Shown piece after piece: positions 1-6,195 of a stretch of 9,072 nt of DNA. This stretch comes from Bacteroidales bacterium Bact_07 (GTDB lineage Bacteria > Bacteroidota > Bacteroidia > Bacteroidales > Tenuifilaceae): the NCBI GenBank assembly GCA_001603415.1, contig LUYY01000185.1, positions 1 to 9,072 on the forward strand, written 5' to 3'. The translations under genes and the position numbers were made by a program. A model generated the notes under the pieces. The model saw nothing but the letters and a program-made list of their open reading frames with translations, ran no database searches and was not told where the DNA came from. Positions within the stretch are counted from its first letter, which is position 1, and each line of letters starts with the position of its first letter.

Positions 1-208
1 ATGCACGCGTCTGAAGACGCGCGCAAACATTTGGGTATCAAGACAAGAAAGAACACGCAAATTGCCCTTTGCAATGCTTTCCCTTTTGCGATGCAACGGT
101 TCGGTGTTGCTCTTTGGAATGCTATAGCGTGCATCGCCAAATATTTGGAATACCAATACCCAGGGTTAAAACCCTGGGCTAATTCAATTTGCCCTTACAG
201 GGCGATAA
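1..208 (+). repeat. Full unit of the ~210-bp palindrome-rich repeat (left copy)
   Basis: The unit contains, in order: hairpin A (CGCGTC 6-11, loop TGAA, GACGCG 16-21); a stretch TATCAAGACAAGAAAG; hairpin F (TTGCAATGC 69-77 against GCGATGCAA 88-96, one mismatch and one G-T pair); palindrome G (CCAAATATTTGG 137-148); hairpin C (CCCAGGGTT 159-167 against AACCCTGGG 170-178); hairpin D (GCCCT 191-195, loop TAC, AGGGC 199-203). The same order occurs in every full unit of the right-hand array. This copy is closest to the unit at 8660-8869, sharing the variant GCTATAGC in place of the usual ATGCAC-loop-GTGCAT hairpin. Translating it gives a 73-residue frame, which I regard as spurious. It is probably the last unit of an array extending left of the window. 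Confidence 0.9.
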
Positions 209-270
209 ATGCACGCGTCTGAAGAAGGGCGCCAACATTTGGGGCTAACGTGATACGCCCTTACAGTGCG
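209..270 (+). repeat. Decayed, shortened repeat unit
   Basis: Begins like a new unit (ATGCACGCGTCTGAAGA), but the right arm of hairpin A is altered (GAAGGGCG) and most of the unit is missing. It ends in a damaged hairpin D, CGCCCT-TAC-AGTGCG, with one mismatch in the stem. It marks the edge of the left repeat block next to the regulatory region of the hcp operon. Confidence 0.7.
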
Positions 271-274
271 ATTA

Positions 275-288
275 TTGATATATATCAA
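275..288. promoter_or_regulatory. FNR-box-like perfect palindrome
   Basis: TTGATATATATCAA is a perfect 14-bp palindrome and matches the textbook FNR box TTGAT-N4-ATCAA. It lies 139 bp upstream of the first start codon and 43 bp (centre to centre) upstream of the second palindrome at 317-332. A Crp/Fnr-family protein may bind it. The centre is AT-rich and the site borders decayed repeat sequence, so chance occurrence cannot be excluded. Confidence 0.45.
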
Positions 289-316
289 CCACCAAACCTA
301 CAAAATCTGCATTAGT

Positions 317-332
317 TGTAACATATGTTACA
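317..332. promoter_or_regulatory. Putative HcpR-type (Crp/Fnr family) operator
   Basis: TGTAACATATGTTACA is a perfect 16-bp palindrome. Sites of this general form (GTAAC...GTTAC) are typical of Crp/Fnr-family regulators of nitrosative-stress genes such as HcpR, whose known targets include hcp. Its centre (324.5) is about 41 bp upstream of the start site inferred from the -7 element at 354-361, the usual position for direct activation by this family. No recognisable -33 element is present, which fits an activator-dependent promoter. The regulator gene is not in the window. Confidence 0.7.
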
Positions 333-353
333 TTCTACAGAAAGTGCTCAACC

Positions 354-361
354 TACTTTTG
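354..361 (+). promoter_or_regulatory. Bacteroidota -7 element of the fdx-like/hcp operon
   Basis: TACTTTTG matches the Bacteroidota sigma consensus TAnnTTTG exactly. Transcription would start near 365-367, giving a leader of roughly 48 nt. The leader contains TTGATCAA (373-380) between the arms TATCAG (362-367) and CTGATA (387-392), a possible weak hairpin. No clear TTTG -33 element is found at the expected distance. Confidence 0.6.
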
Positions 362-413
362 TATCAGAAAAATTGATCAACCCTTACTGATAACAAATTA
401 AAAACAAGTAGAT

Positions 414-1325
414 ATGAAACGCGACATTATTACAATTGACAGGGACAAGTGCAACGGATGCGGGCTTTGTGTAAGCGGTTGCCACGAGGGAGCCCTGCAA
501 CTTATCGACGGGAAAGCTGTGCTAATTAGCGAGTTGATGTGCGATGGCCTGGGTGCCTGCATAGGCGAATGCCCCGAGGGTGCCATCACCATAGAACATC
601 GCGAGGCTGCCCCCTACGACGAGGCGCTTACCATCAGCAAAATGGTTGCCAATGGAAAGAACACCGTAATTGCCCACCTGAAACACCTTAAGGATTACAA
701 CGAAAAGGAGTATCTACGCCAAGGCGTTGAGTGGTTGCTTGCCAATAGCGACAAACTTTCGTTCAGTGTCGATGAGGTACTCCAAGCTGTTCATAATCAT
801 TCAAAGGATGCCTGTGGATGCAATTCCAATGAGCCTAAGGTTAAACCACAAACCATGCACCATCACGGTGGAGGCTGCCCCGGCTCTGCTGCTCGCAGCT
901 TTGCAAATACTACCGCCAGTTCCGAGAGCATGGTTTCGGGTAAATCGGAGTTAACACATTGGCCAGTTCAGCTTCACCTTATCAATCCACACTCAGGACA
1001 TTTCAGGGGATCAAACCTATTGCTTGCAGCCGACTGCGTTGCTTTTAGTCTTGGCAATTTCCATAGCCAATACCTTAAAGGAAAGACACTGGCCATAGCC
1101 TGCCCAAAACTCGACACCAACAAGGAATCGTATATCGAGAAGATTACAGCACTAATTGACGATGCTCAGGTTGATACCATTACTGTGATGAAAATGGAGG
1201 TTCCTTGCTGCGGCGGGCTTGTACAGTTAGCCCGTATGGCCATGGAGCAGGCAAAGCGCAAGGTGCCCATAAAAGTTATAACCGTTGGCATACAGGGCGA
1301 AATCTTAGAGTCAAACTGGGTCTAA
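414..1325 (+). CDS. Ferredoxin-domain iron-sulfur protein, likely electron donor to Hcp
   Basis: A 303-residue cytoplasmic protein without signal peptide or membrane segments. The N-terminus (about residues 8-60) is a bacterial ferredoxin fold. The first [4Fe-4S] motif is complete (C13, C16, C19, C23). In the second motif the second cysteine is replaced by Leu46 (C43, L46, C49, C53-Pro), so it may hold a [3Fe-4S] or differently ligated cluster. A helical middle is followed by a variable Cys/His-rich linker (C134, C136, H149-H151, C155). The C-terminal domain has further cysteines: C208, C230 in ACPKLD, and C265-C266 in the motif VPCCGG. Proteins of this layout often neighbour hcp in anaerobes; electron donation to Hcp is inferred from that context. 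hcp starts 71 bp downstream with no terminator between, so the two are probably cotranscribed. The start codon follows an A-rich leader without a clear Shine-Dalgarno sequence, and residue 8 already begins the ferredoxin fold. Confidence 0.9.
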   Translation: MKRDIITIDRDKCNGCGLCVSGCHEGALQLIDGKAVLISELMCDGLGACIGECPEGAITIEHREAAPYDEALTISKMVANGKNTVIAHLKHLKDYNEKEYLRQGVEWLLANSDKLSFSVDEVLQAVHNHSKDACGCNSNEPKVKPQTMHHHGGGCPGSAARSFANTTASSESMVSGKSELTHWPVQLHLINPHSGHFRGSNLLLAADCVAFSLGNFHSQYLKGKTLAIACPKLDTNKESYIEKITALIDDAQVDTITVMKMEVPCCGGLVQLARMAMEQAKRKVPIKVITVGIQGEILESNWV

Positions 1326-1396
1326 ACAACTAATAATCAACTGAATAATTAATAAACTTTTAACTTTTCACTTTTTAACTATAAATCAATCAATCT

Positions 1397-3043
1397 ATGA
1401 GTATGTTTTGTTTTCAGTGCCAGGAAGCAGCCAAAGGAACAGGCTGTACAATTAAAGGGGTTTGTGGCAAGAACGATGACCTTGCCAACATGATGGACCT
1501 ACTACTTTTTGTAACCAAAGGTATATGCATTTATAGCAGTGCCCTTAGGGAGCAAAAAGGGTATGAGAACCCCATGGTTAACAAGTTCGTTTTCGACAGC
1601 TTGTTCTCAACCATCACTAATGCCAATTTCGATAAGGCTGCTATTAGCCGAAGGGTTACCAGAGCCATTGAGGTTCGTAATATGCTTCGCGATGAGGCCA
1701 TAAAAAAAGGTGTAAAGGTTGACACCACCTTTGAGGGATGCACCTGGGAAGGTAAACCCGAGGAGTATGAGGCAAAATCGACTACTGTTGGTGTTCTTAC
1801 CGAAGCAAACGAAGATATCCGTTCACTGAAGGAGCTGATTACCTACGGCGTAAAGGGTATGGCTGCCTATGCCGAGCATGCCTACAACCTTGGCTTTGAG
1901 GATACCTCGGTTTACGCCTTTATGCAAAAGGCCATGGCCGATATTACAAAGAACCTGACCGTTGATGAGTTGGTGGCACTCACACTCGAAACCGGAAAGT
2001 ATGGTGTGCAAACCATGGCGCTGCTCGATAAAGCCAACACATCAAGCTATGGTAATCCTGAAATCACTAAGGTAAACCTGGGCGTTCGAAACAATCCCGG
2101 TATTCTGATTAGCGGTCACGACCTCAAGGATATGGAGGAACTCCTTGCCCAAACCGAAGGAACCGGGGTTGATGTTTACACCCATAGCGAGATGTTACCT
2201 GCCAACTACTATCCTGCTTTCAAAAAGTATAAGCACTTTGTGGGTAACTACGGCAGTAGCTGGTGGCATCAACGCGAGGATTTTGAGTCGTTCAATGGGC
2301 CTATCCTTTTCACCACAAACTGTATTGTTCCACCCCTTGCCAATGCAAGTTACAGGGATCGTATTTACACAACTGGAGCCTCAGGCTTAGAGGGTGCAAC
2401 ACACATACCCGACAGGGAGAATGGTAAACCTAAGGATTTCAGCGCAATTATTGAGCATGCTAAACGTTGCAAACCGCCCGTTGAGATAGAAAAGGGCGAG
2501 TTGATTGGTGGTTTTGCTCACCAACAGGTGTTTGCCCTGGCCGACAAGGTGGTTGATGCAGTAAAATCGGGAGCCATTCGTAAGTTTATTGTAATGGCCG
2601 GTTGCGACGGACGAATGAAGGATCGCAACTACTACACCGAATTTGCCGAGAAATTACCTAAGGATACGGTTATCTTAACCGCCGGATGTGCTAAGTACAG
2701 GTATAATAAGTTGCCATTAGGCGATATTAACGGAATACCCCGTGTGCTCGATGCCGGACAGTGCAACGACTCCTACTCATTAGCTGTTATTGCCTTGAAA
2801 TTGAAGGAGGTATTCCAACTCAACGATATCAACGAGTTACCCATTGCCTACAACATAGCCTGGTACGAGCAAAAGGCCGTAATAGTTCTTCTGGCTCTAC
2901 TCTACCTGGGAGTAAAGAACATTCACCTTGGCCCAACACTTCCTGCATTCCTCTCACCAAATGTAGCTAAGGTATTGGTTGAGAACTTTGGAATTGGTGG
3001 AATCACAACTGTTGATGAAGATATCAAACTAATGGTAGGTTAG
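1397..3043 (+). CDS. hcp: Hydroxylamine reductase (hybrid cluster protein, class I)
   Basis: A 548-residue cytoplasmic enzyme of the prismane / hybrid cluster family, which reduces hydroxylamine to ammonia in vitro and is tied to nitric oxide detoxification in vivo. The N-terminal cluster motif is C5-x2-C8-x8-C17-x5-C23, the class I spacing found in strict anaerobes such as Desulfovibrio. All expected hybrid-cluster ligands are present: H241, E265, C309, C403, C431, C456 and E491. Each is offset by three from the Desulfovibrio vulgaris numbering as I recall it (H244 to E494), so the enzyme looks intact. Length is normal for class I (about 550). The start could also be the ATG at 1403, giving an N-terminus MFCFQC like the Desulfovibrio protein; no Shine-Dalgarno sequence decides between them. 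Its probable redox partner lies immediately upstream, and a strong terminator follows. Confidence 0.97.
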   Translation: MSMFCFQCQEAAKGTGCTIKGVCGKNDDLANMMDLLLFVTKGICIYSSALREQKGYENPMVNKFVFDSLFSTITNANFDKAAISRRVTRAIEVRNMLRDEAIKKGVKVDTTFEGCTWEGKPEEYEAKSTTVGVLTEANEDIRSLKELITYGVKGMAAYAEHAYNLGFEDTSVYAFMQKAMADITKNLTVDELVALTLETGKYGVQTMALLDKANTSSYGNPEITKVNLGVRNNPGILISGHDLKDMEELLAQTEGTGVDVYTHSEMLPANYYPAFKKYKHFVGNYGSSWWHQREDFESFNGPILFTTNCIVPPLANASYRDRIYTTGASGLEGATHIPDRENGKPKDFSAIIEHAKRCKPPVEIEKGELIGGFAHQQVFALADKVVDAVKSGAIRKFIVMAGCDGRMKDRNYYTEFAEKLPKDTVILTAGCAKYRYNKLPLGDINGIPRVLDAGQCNDSYSLAVIALKLKEVFQLNDINELPIAYNIAWYEQKAVIVLLALLYLGVKNIHLGPTLPAFLSPNVAKVLVENFGIGGITTVDEDIKLMVG

Positions 3044-3051
3044 CCCTCTTT

Positions 3052-3085
3052 CCCAGCCGTATTCATTACGGCTGGGTTATTTTTC
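3052..3085 (+). terminator. Rho-independent terminator after hcp
   Basis: A perfect 10-bp stem (CCCAGCCGTA 3052-3061, loop TTCAT, TACGGCTGGG 3067-3076) is followed by TTATTTTTC. It starts 9 bp after the hcp stop codon and should end most transcripts of the operon. The cupin gene at 3119 would then depend on read-through or an unrecognised promoter in the short gap. Confidence 0.9.
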
Positions 3086-3118
3086 AATTATGCCAAATTA
3101 ACTCTAATCCAAACAATT

Positions 3119-3451
3119 ATGAACTTAATGAATGAATTTCCCAAGGGACAAAAATTCAACTTTATAAATGAGGTTGAATACAGCAATGGTGGCATAGTAA
3201 GCAAAAACGTACTAAAGCGACCAACAGGAAACATCTCGCTTTTTTCCTTTGATAAAGGCGAAGGATTGAGCGAACATACCGCCCCATTCGATGCCATGGT
3301 TCAGGTGATTGAAGGCAAGGCACGTATCATTATAGGAGGAACACCACACGATTTGGTTGCCGGTGAAACAATCATTATGCCTGCAAACGTACCTCACGCG
3401 CTTCAGGCAGTTGAAAGGTTCAAAATGGTTTTGACCATGATTAAGGAGTGA
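3119..3451 (+). CDS. Small cupin-domain protein (cupin 1)
   Basis: A 110-residue single-domain beta-barrel cupin. Motif 1 is G47-x5-H53, then TAPFDAMVQVIEG; the second His and the Glu of the classical motif are replaced (A55, D58). Motif 2 is G82-x5-P88-x4-H93 (PANVPHAL). A full three-His/one-Glu metal site is therefore not present, and metal binding is uncertain. No enzymatic role can be assigned. Cupins of this type (the HTAPFDA signature) are common beside hcp in anaerobes, suggesting a link to the nitrosative or oxidative stress response; this is inference from neighbourhood. It begins 75 bp after hcp, on the far side of a terminator. The start could be ATG 3119 or ATG 3128 (Met4); neither has a clear ribosome binding site. 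Confidence 0.85.
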   Translation: MNLMNEFPKGQKFNFINEVEYSNGGIVSKNVLKRPTGNISLFSFDKGEGLSEHTAPFDAMVQVIEGKARIIIGGTPHDLVAGETIIMPANVPHALQAVERFKMVLTMIKE

Positions 3452-3452
3452 T

Positions 3453-3471
3453 ATTATATCCTCGATATAAT
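3453..3471. repeat. AT-rich hairpin between the cupin genes
   Basis: ATTATATC (3453-3460), loop CTC, GATATAAT (3464-3471) is a perfect 8-bp inverted repeat just after the cupin 1 stop codon. The stem is almost all A-T and no T-run follows, so it is a poor terminator. It could be a protein-binding site or mRNA 3'-end structure. Confidence 0.4.
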
Positions 3472-3495
3472 TCTAAGGAATGGTTTATTTAGTAG

Positions 3496-3503
3496 TAATT
3501 TTG
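3496..3503 (+). promoter_or_regulatory. Possible -7 element upstream of cupin 2
   Basis: TAATTTTG fits TAnnTTTG, 53 bp upstream of the ATG at 3556. No -33 TTTG is seen at the right distance and the surroundings are AT-rich, so the match may be fortuitous. Confidence 0.35.
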
Positions 3504-3555
3504 TTCATATTTATCTCAAAATCACAAATTTGATTCACCTTAAATACAACTACTT

Positions 3556-3864
3556 ATGATTAATCCTGTAACCCTAACCACTGCACCCCGCGTTCCCTTT
3601 AATTTGGATGGCCGTATTATGTTTACAAGTTCCAAGGTGGAATTGGTTCATTTAACACTAAATCCTGGCGAAATGGTACCCCCACATTCAAACCCCTTTG
3701 AGGTGGTTTTCTACTTACTTGAGGGAGAACTTGAACTTACCGTAGAAAACGAATCGGTTATTTTAAAACCTGATAGTGCAACACATGTGGGTACTAATAA
3801 AAACCGAGCATTATCCAATAAATCAGAAAACATAGCCAGGGTCATAGTTGTAAAAATTTTTTAG
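3556..3864 (+). CDS. Small cupin-domain protein (cupin 2)
   Basis: A 102-residue single-domain cupin. Motif 1 is G38-x5-H44, then SNPFE with E49 at the usual glutamate position and G57 closing the motif; the second His is replaced by N46. Motif 2 is reduced to PDSATH, with H77 as the likely ligand. It resembles its neighbour in layout (H-x-x-P-F-D/E after motif 1) but the two are divergent in sequence, so they are not a recent duplication. It lies 104 bp downstream of cupin 1 on the same strand. Function is unknown: small cupins may bind a metal or a small ligand, or act as sensors or isomerases, and nothing here distinguishes these. The start codon is the only reasonable one, giving a normal small-cupin length. 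Confidence 0.82.
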   Translation: MINPVTLTTAPRVPFNLDGRIMFTSSKVELVHLTLNPGEMVPPHSNPFEVVFYLLEGELELTVENESVILKPDSATHVGTNKNRALSNKSENIARVIVVKIF

Positions 3865-3909
3865 AATGCGAATCTTATTTAATTTTATTCTACTAACTGA
3901 TTCTCATTC
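3864..3909. repeat. Imperfect inverted repeat after cupin 2
   Basis: GAATGCGAATC (3864-3874) pairs with GATTCTCATTC (3899-3909) with one mismatch over 11 bp, across a 24-nt T-rich loop. It overlaps the last base of the cupin 2 stop codon. No T-run follows, so terminator function is doubtful, but this is the only structure seen at the 3' end of the gene. Confidence 0.35.
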
Positions 3910-3998
3910 ATGAATCAAACTTGTTAATCGCAGTTTTCAATTAATTCATAATTTTAGCATACTAAAAGAAAAACATATAGCTTTATGTAAAAAACCGC

Positions 3999-4107
3999 TG
4001 CATCACGATGCAACCTGTCCTCCTTGCTCTTTGGATTATGCATTGCATGCATCGTTTCTCGTATGGAATTACCCTACTTGCTATTAATATTAAGCCCCTG
4101 CGGGGCT
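3999..4107 (+). repeat. Diverged relic of the palindromic repeat unit
   Basis: From 4007 to 4073 the sequence follows the array units (GATGCAAC, CTTGCTCTTTGG, then a hairpin, then GGAAT-ACC) in the same orientation. Hairpin F is replaced by a short stem (TGCATC 3999-4004 / GATGCA 4007-4012). Hairpin E is ATGCAT-TGC-ATGCAT (4038-4052), where the array has ATGCAC-TGC-GTGCAT. It ends with AGCCCC-TGC-GGGGCT (4093-4107), a 6-bp hairpin analogous to D. Confidence 0.75.
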
Positions 4108-4220
4108 ATTTCCGTTATTTGGGATTGACTGTCCTCGGCTGTTTTAGTTAATAGATGTTGGATGATTGTTGATGCGGAATTTAAATGGAATACAGATGAC
4201 ACAGATTAGACTGATTTACT

Positions 4221-4260
4221 CTGTGAAACTCCGTGTTACTCCGTGTAACTCTGTGGTGCT
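4221..4260. repeat. 10-bp tandem repeat, four copies
   Basis: Four degenerate copies of CYGTGNNACT follow one another: CTGTGAAACT, CCGTGTTACT, CCGTGTAACT and CTGTGGTGCT. Similar 'ccgtgtaact' tracts are common intergenic filler in Bacteroidota; function unknown. Confidence 0.75.
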
Positions 4261-4453
4261 TATTTAGTTGACAGTTAACAGTAGAAGAAAACAGGAGTCA
4301 GAAAACAGAACAATAGCCTGAATGCCCCAACCGTTTAAGGCTAACGATTCACGATTAACGAACCTCACCCCCCTCCTCTCATTCTAAACTTTTTTCCTTT
4401 TACCCTTTAAAAATCAATATTTTCTGTTAACTTTATTCAAAAATTTTAGTGGA

Positions 4454-6193
4454 ATGGCCTACACGTTCGATTCCTACAGGGTTGATATTATACAAAGACC
4501 ATTTGTTCGTTCCGATGGTTTCAGCACAAGGCAAACCGCAAAAATTGATTTGTTTAATAGCAAGGGCTTTCTAATCACCTCGCTCAGCCTTGGAGTTCCA
4601 GATTTATCGGATATATACGAGACCATCGGTAAGATGGAAACCGTAAACTTAGACTACTGCTATATTCAAGGCTTTTCAACCATAGCCTGTAAGCGATACC
4701 TTCAAATTGATAAAACACTGCCTATCCCCATTACTCAGTTCTCGGCACAAAATGCCTTTTTCGATTCCCCTATTGGTATCGATTTTTCAACCATGCAGGT
4801 AACAAGCGAATTCACAATCGACGATTCCTACATCGTTAGCGAATTTCTCAATTTTCATCAATCGCATTTTTCAGGCAACTTTCGGTTAACCAACAATTTC
4901 ATTAAAGCTGCCCGAACAAATTTTACTCAGGTAAAATTTGAGGGCGAAACAGTCTCGTTGAAGAATACTATTTTCGACGAGGGCGTAAAGGATTTTCAGG
5001 ATTCAACGTTTGGGAATGGCGAGGCTATATTTACCAATGTCGATTTTGGCAATGGTGATGTTTCGTTTATTAATGCCGAGTTTTTTAATAGCGATGTCGA
5101 TTTTAGGGTGTCGCGCTTTGGCATTGGCAAGGTCGATTTCCATTATGCTCGCTTTGGTGGCGGTGGAGTATCGTTTGAGCGGGTTGATTTTGGTAGCGGT
5201 CGATTCAATTTTCGTGCTGCCGAATTCCATGCAGGGCGGACATCGTTCAATCGGGCAACGTTCCATGAGGGAGAACTTAACTTTGAGGGAGCCGAAACCC
5301 GTAAGGGTAAACTTACCTTTAAACGTGCTACTTTTGGTAAGGTAGCCATCATATTCGATTTGTATCAAGGGCTTAACTCCGAAATGATTTTTGAACGGTC
5401 GTTGTTTATCGAGACCGTTAGCTTTTCCGAAGCGCAACTTGGAAAGTTGATTTTTTCCGATTGCCAATTCAACTCTACGGTTAACCTCCATGTAAAAGAG
5501 TGTGGCACGATAGACCTTGCTGGTTGTACCATTCGCGATATTGTTGAGTTCTACACCCATGGCGATCCGCCAAAAATCGGAAGTTTGAATCTTGCAGGGG
5601 TTCGACTGCTCGGCCAAATCTATATCGATTGGAATGCCAATAGGGTTGACAATCTGATATACTCCCAGGGCTGCACCTCCATTGCTGAAAAAGCGGAGCA
5701 GTTCCGGATACTAAAGGAAAATTTCAACGCACTGGGCAAGTACGACGAGGAGGATGCTGCCTACGTTGAGTTTAAGCGCTGCGACATGAAGGCATCGCTG
5801 ATAAACTCAAAACAGTCGGGCACATTTAGACATATATCCAGCCGATTGCTGTATGCCTCTAAAAAGTTGCTATTCGACTATATGGGGCTTTACGCAACCG
5901 CACCTCAGCGAGTAATTTCAAGCATCTTGGTCGTTTACTTTATCTATAGTCTCTTGTATATTGCCATAATGGCTTTAGGCTGGGGGCAAATTATTGCGAC
6001 ATCGGCTTCGGGCGAAATGCTAAGCCTTACAGCACGCGGATTCTATTTTAGTGTGGTTACCTTTTTTACCATTGGCTACGGCGATTTTGCCCCGGCGGGT
6101 ATTGCACGGTTTGTTGCAGGTACCGAGGGGTTTATGGGGGTATTTTTGATGTCGTACTTTACAGTAGCCTTTGTGAGAAAGATACTTCGCTAA
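4454..6193 (+). CDS. Pentapeptide-like solenoid fused to a two-TM potassium channel
   Basis: A 579-residue membrane protein with no N-terminal signal peptide. Residues 1-130 are an unrecognised globular domain. Residues about 134-345 form a Phe-rich solenoid; residues 186-301 are strictly periodic, with nine 12-residue repeats of the type F-G-x-G-x-x-x-F-x-x-A-x (Phe at 186, 198, 210, 222, 234, 246, 258, 270 and 294, Thr at 282). This is related to, but not the same as, the usual 5-residue pentapeptide repeat. A charged helical linker (about 410-470, AEQFRILKENFNALGKYDEE) leads to TM1 (about 486-509), a pore helix (529-538), the K+ selectivity filter T539-I-G-Y-G-D544, and TM2 (about 552-575). 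It probably forms a tetrameric K+ channel gated or anchored by the cytoplasmic solenoid; the signal sensed is unknown. It converges on trmD with a 2-bp gap. The start is the first ATG of the frame with GTGGA upstream. Confidence 0.9.
   Translation: MAYTFDSYRVDIIQRPFVRSDGFSTRQTAKIDLFNSKGFLITSLSLGVPDLSDIYETIGKMETVNLDYCYIQGFSTIACKRYLQIDKTLPIPITQFSAQNAFFDSPIGIDFSTMQVTSEFTIDDSYIVSEFLNFHQSHFSGNFRLTNNFIKAARTNFTQVKFEGETVSLKNTIFDEGVKDFQDSTFGNGEAIFTNVDFGNGDVSFINAEFFNSDVDFRVSRFGIGKVDFHYARFGGGGVSFERVDFGSGRFNFRAAEFHAGRTSFNRATFHEGELNFEGAETRKGKLTFKRATFGKVAIIFDLYQGLNSEMIFERSLFIETVSFSEAQLGKLIFSDCQFNSTVNLHVKECGTIDLAGCTIRDIVEFYTHGDPPKIGSLNLAGVRLLGQIYIDWNANRVDNLIYSQGCTSIAEKAEQFRILKENFNALGKYDEEDAAYVEFKRCDMKASLINSKQSGTFRHISSRLLYASKKLLFDYMGLYATAPQRVISSILVVYFIYSLLYIAIMALGWGQIIATSASGEMLSLTARGFYFSVVTFFTIGYGDFAPAGIARFVAGTEGFMGVFLMSYFTVAFVRKILR
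5009..5356 (+). repeat. In-gene 36-bp periodic region (12-residue repeats)
   Basis: Codes for residues 186-301 of the channel protein. The period is exact at the protein level, but DNA copies are diverged, so this is an old repeat under protein-level selection rather than a recent tandem expansion. The period, a multiple of three, also keeps a long antisense frame open (5003-5617), which I do not regard as a gene. Confidence 0.85.
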
Positions 6194-6195
6194 GG

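Larger units (their letters stand above)
3865..4453. other. 589-bp intergenic region, repeat-derived, no gene seen
   Basis: No convincing reading frame is found. The region holds an imperfect hairpin (3864-3909), a relic of the palindromic repeat (3999-4107), a 10-bp tandem tract (4221-4260), and stretches resembling common Bacteroidota intergenic filler (around 4336-4380, e.g. CACGATTAACGAACC). An AT-rich leader precedes the gene at 4454; TAACTTTA (4428-4435) is one base away from a -7 consensus. Confidence 0.7.

Noticed and set aside
362..392. Riboswitch or attenuator in the leader of the hcp operon
   Set aside because: Only a weak 6-bp pairing (TATCAG / CTGATA) around TTGATCAA is present, with no terminator-like stem or known riboswitch core.
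3453..3471. Rho-independent terminator after cupin 1
   Set aside because: The stem is nearly all A-T and lacks a following T-run, so it is listed only as a hairpin.
5003..5617. 204-residue antisense frame within the channel gene
   Set aside because: It is kept open by the 36-bp periodicity of the sense gene. The sense strand has a clear domain structure ending in a K+ channel pore.
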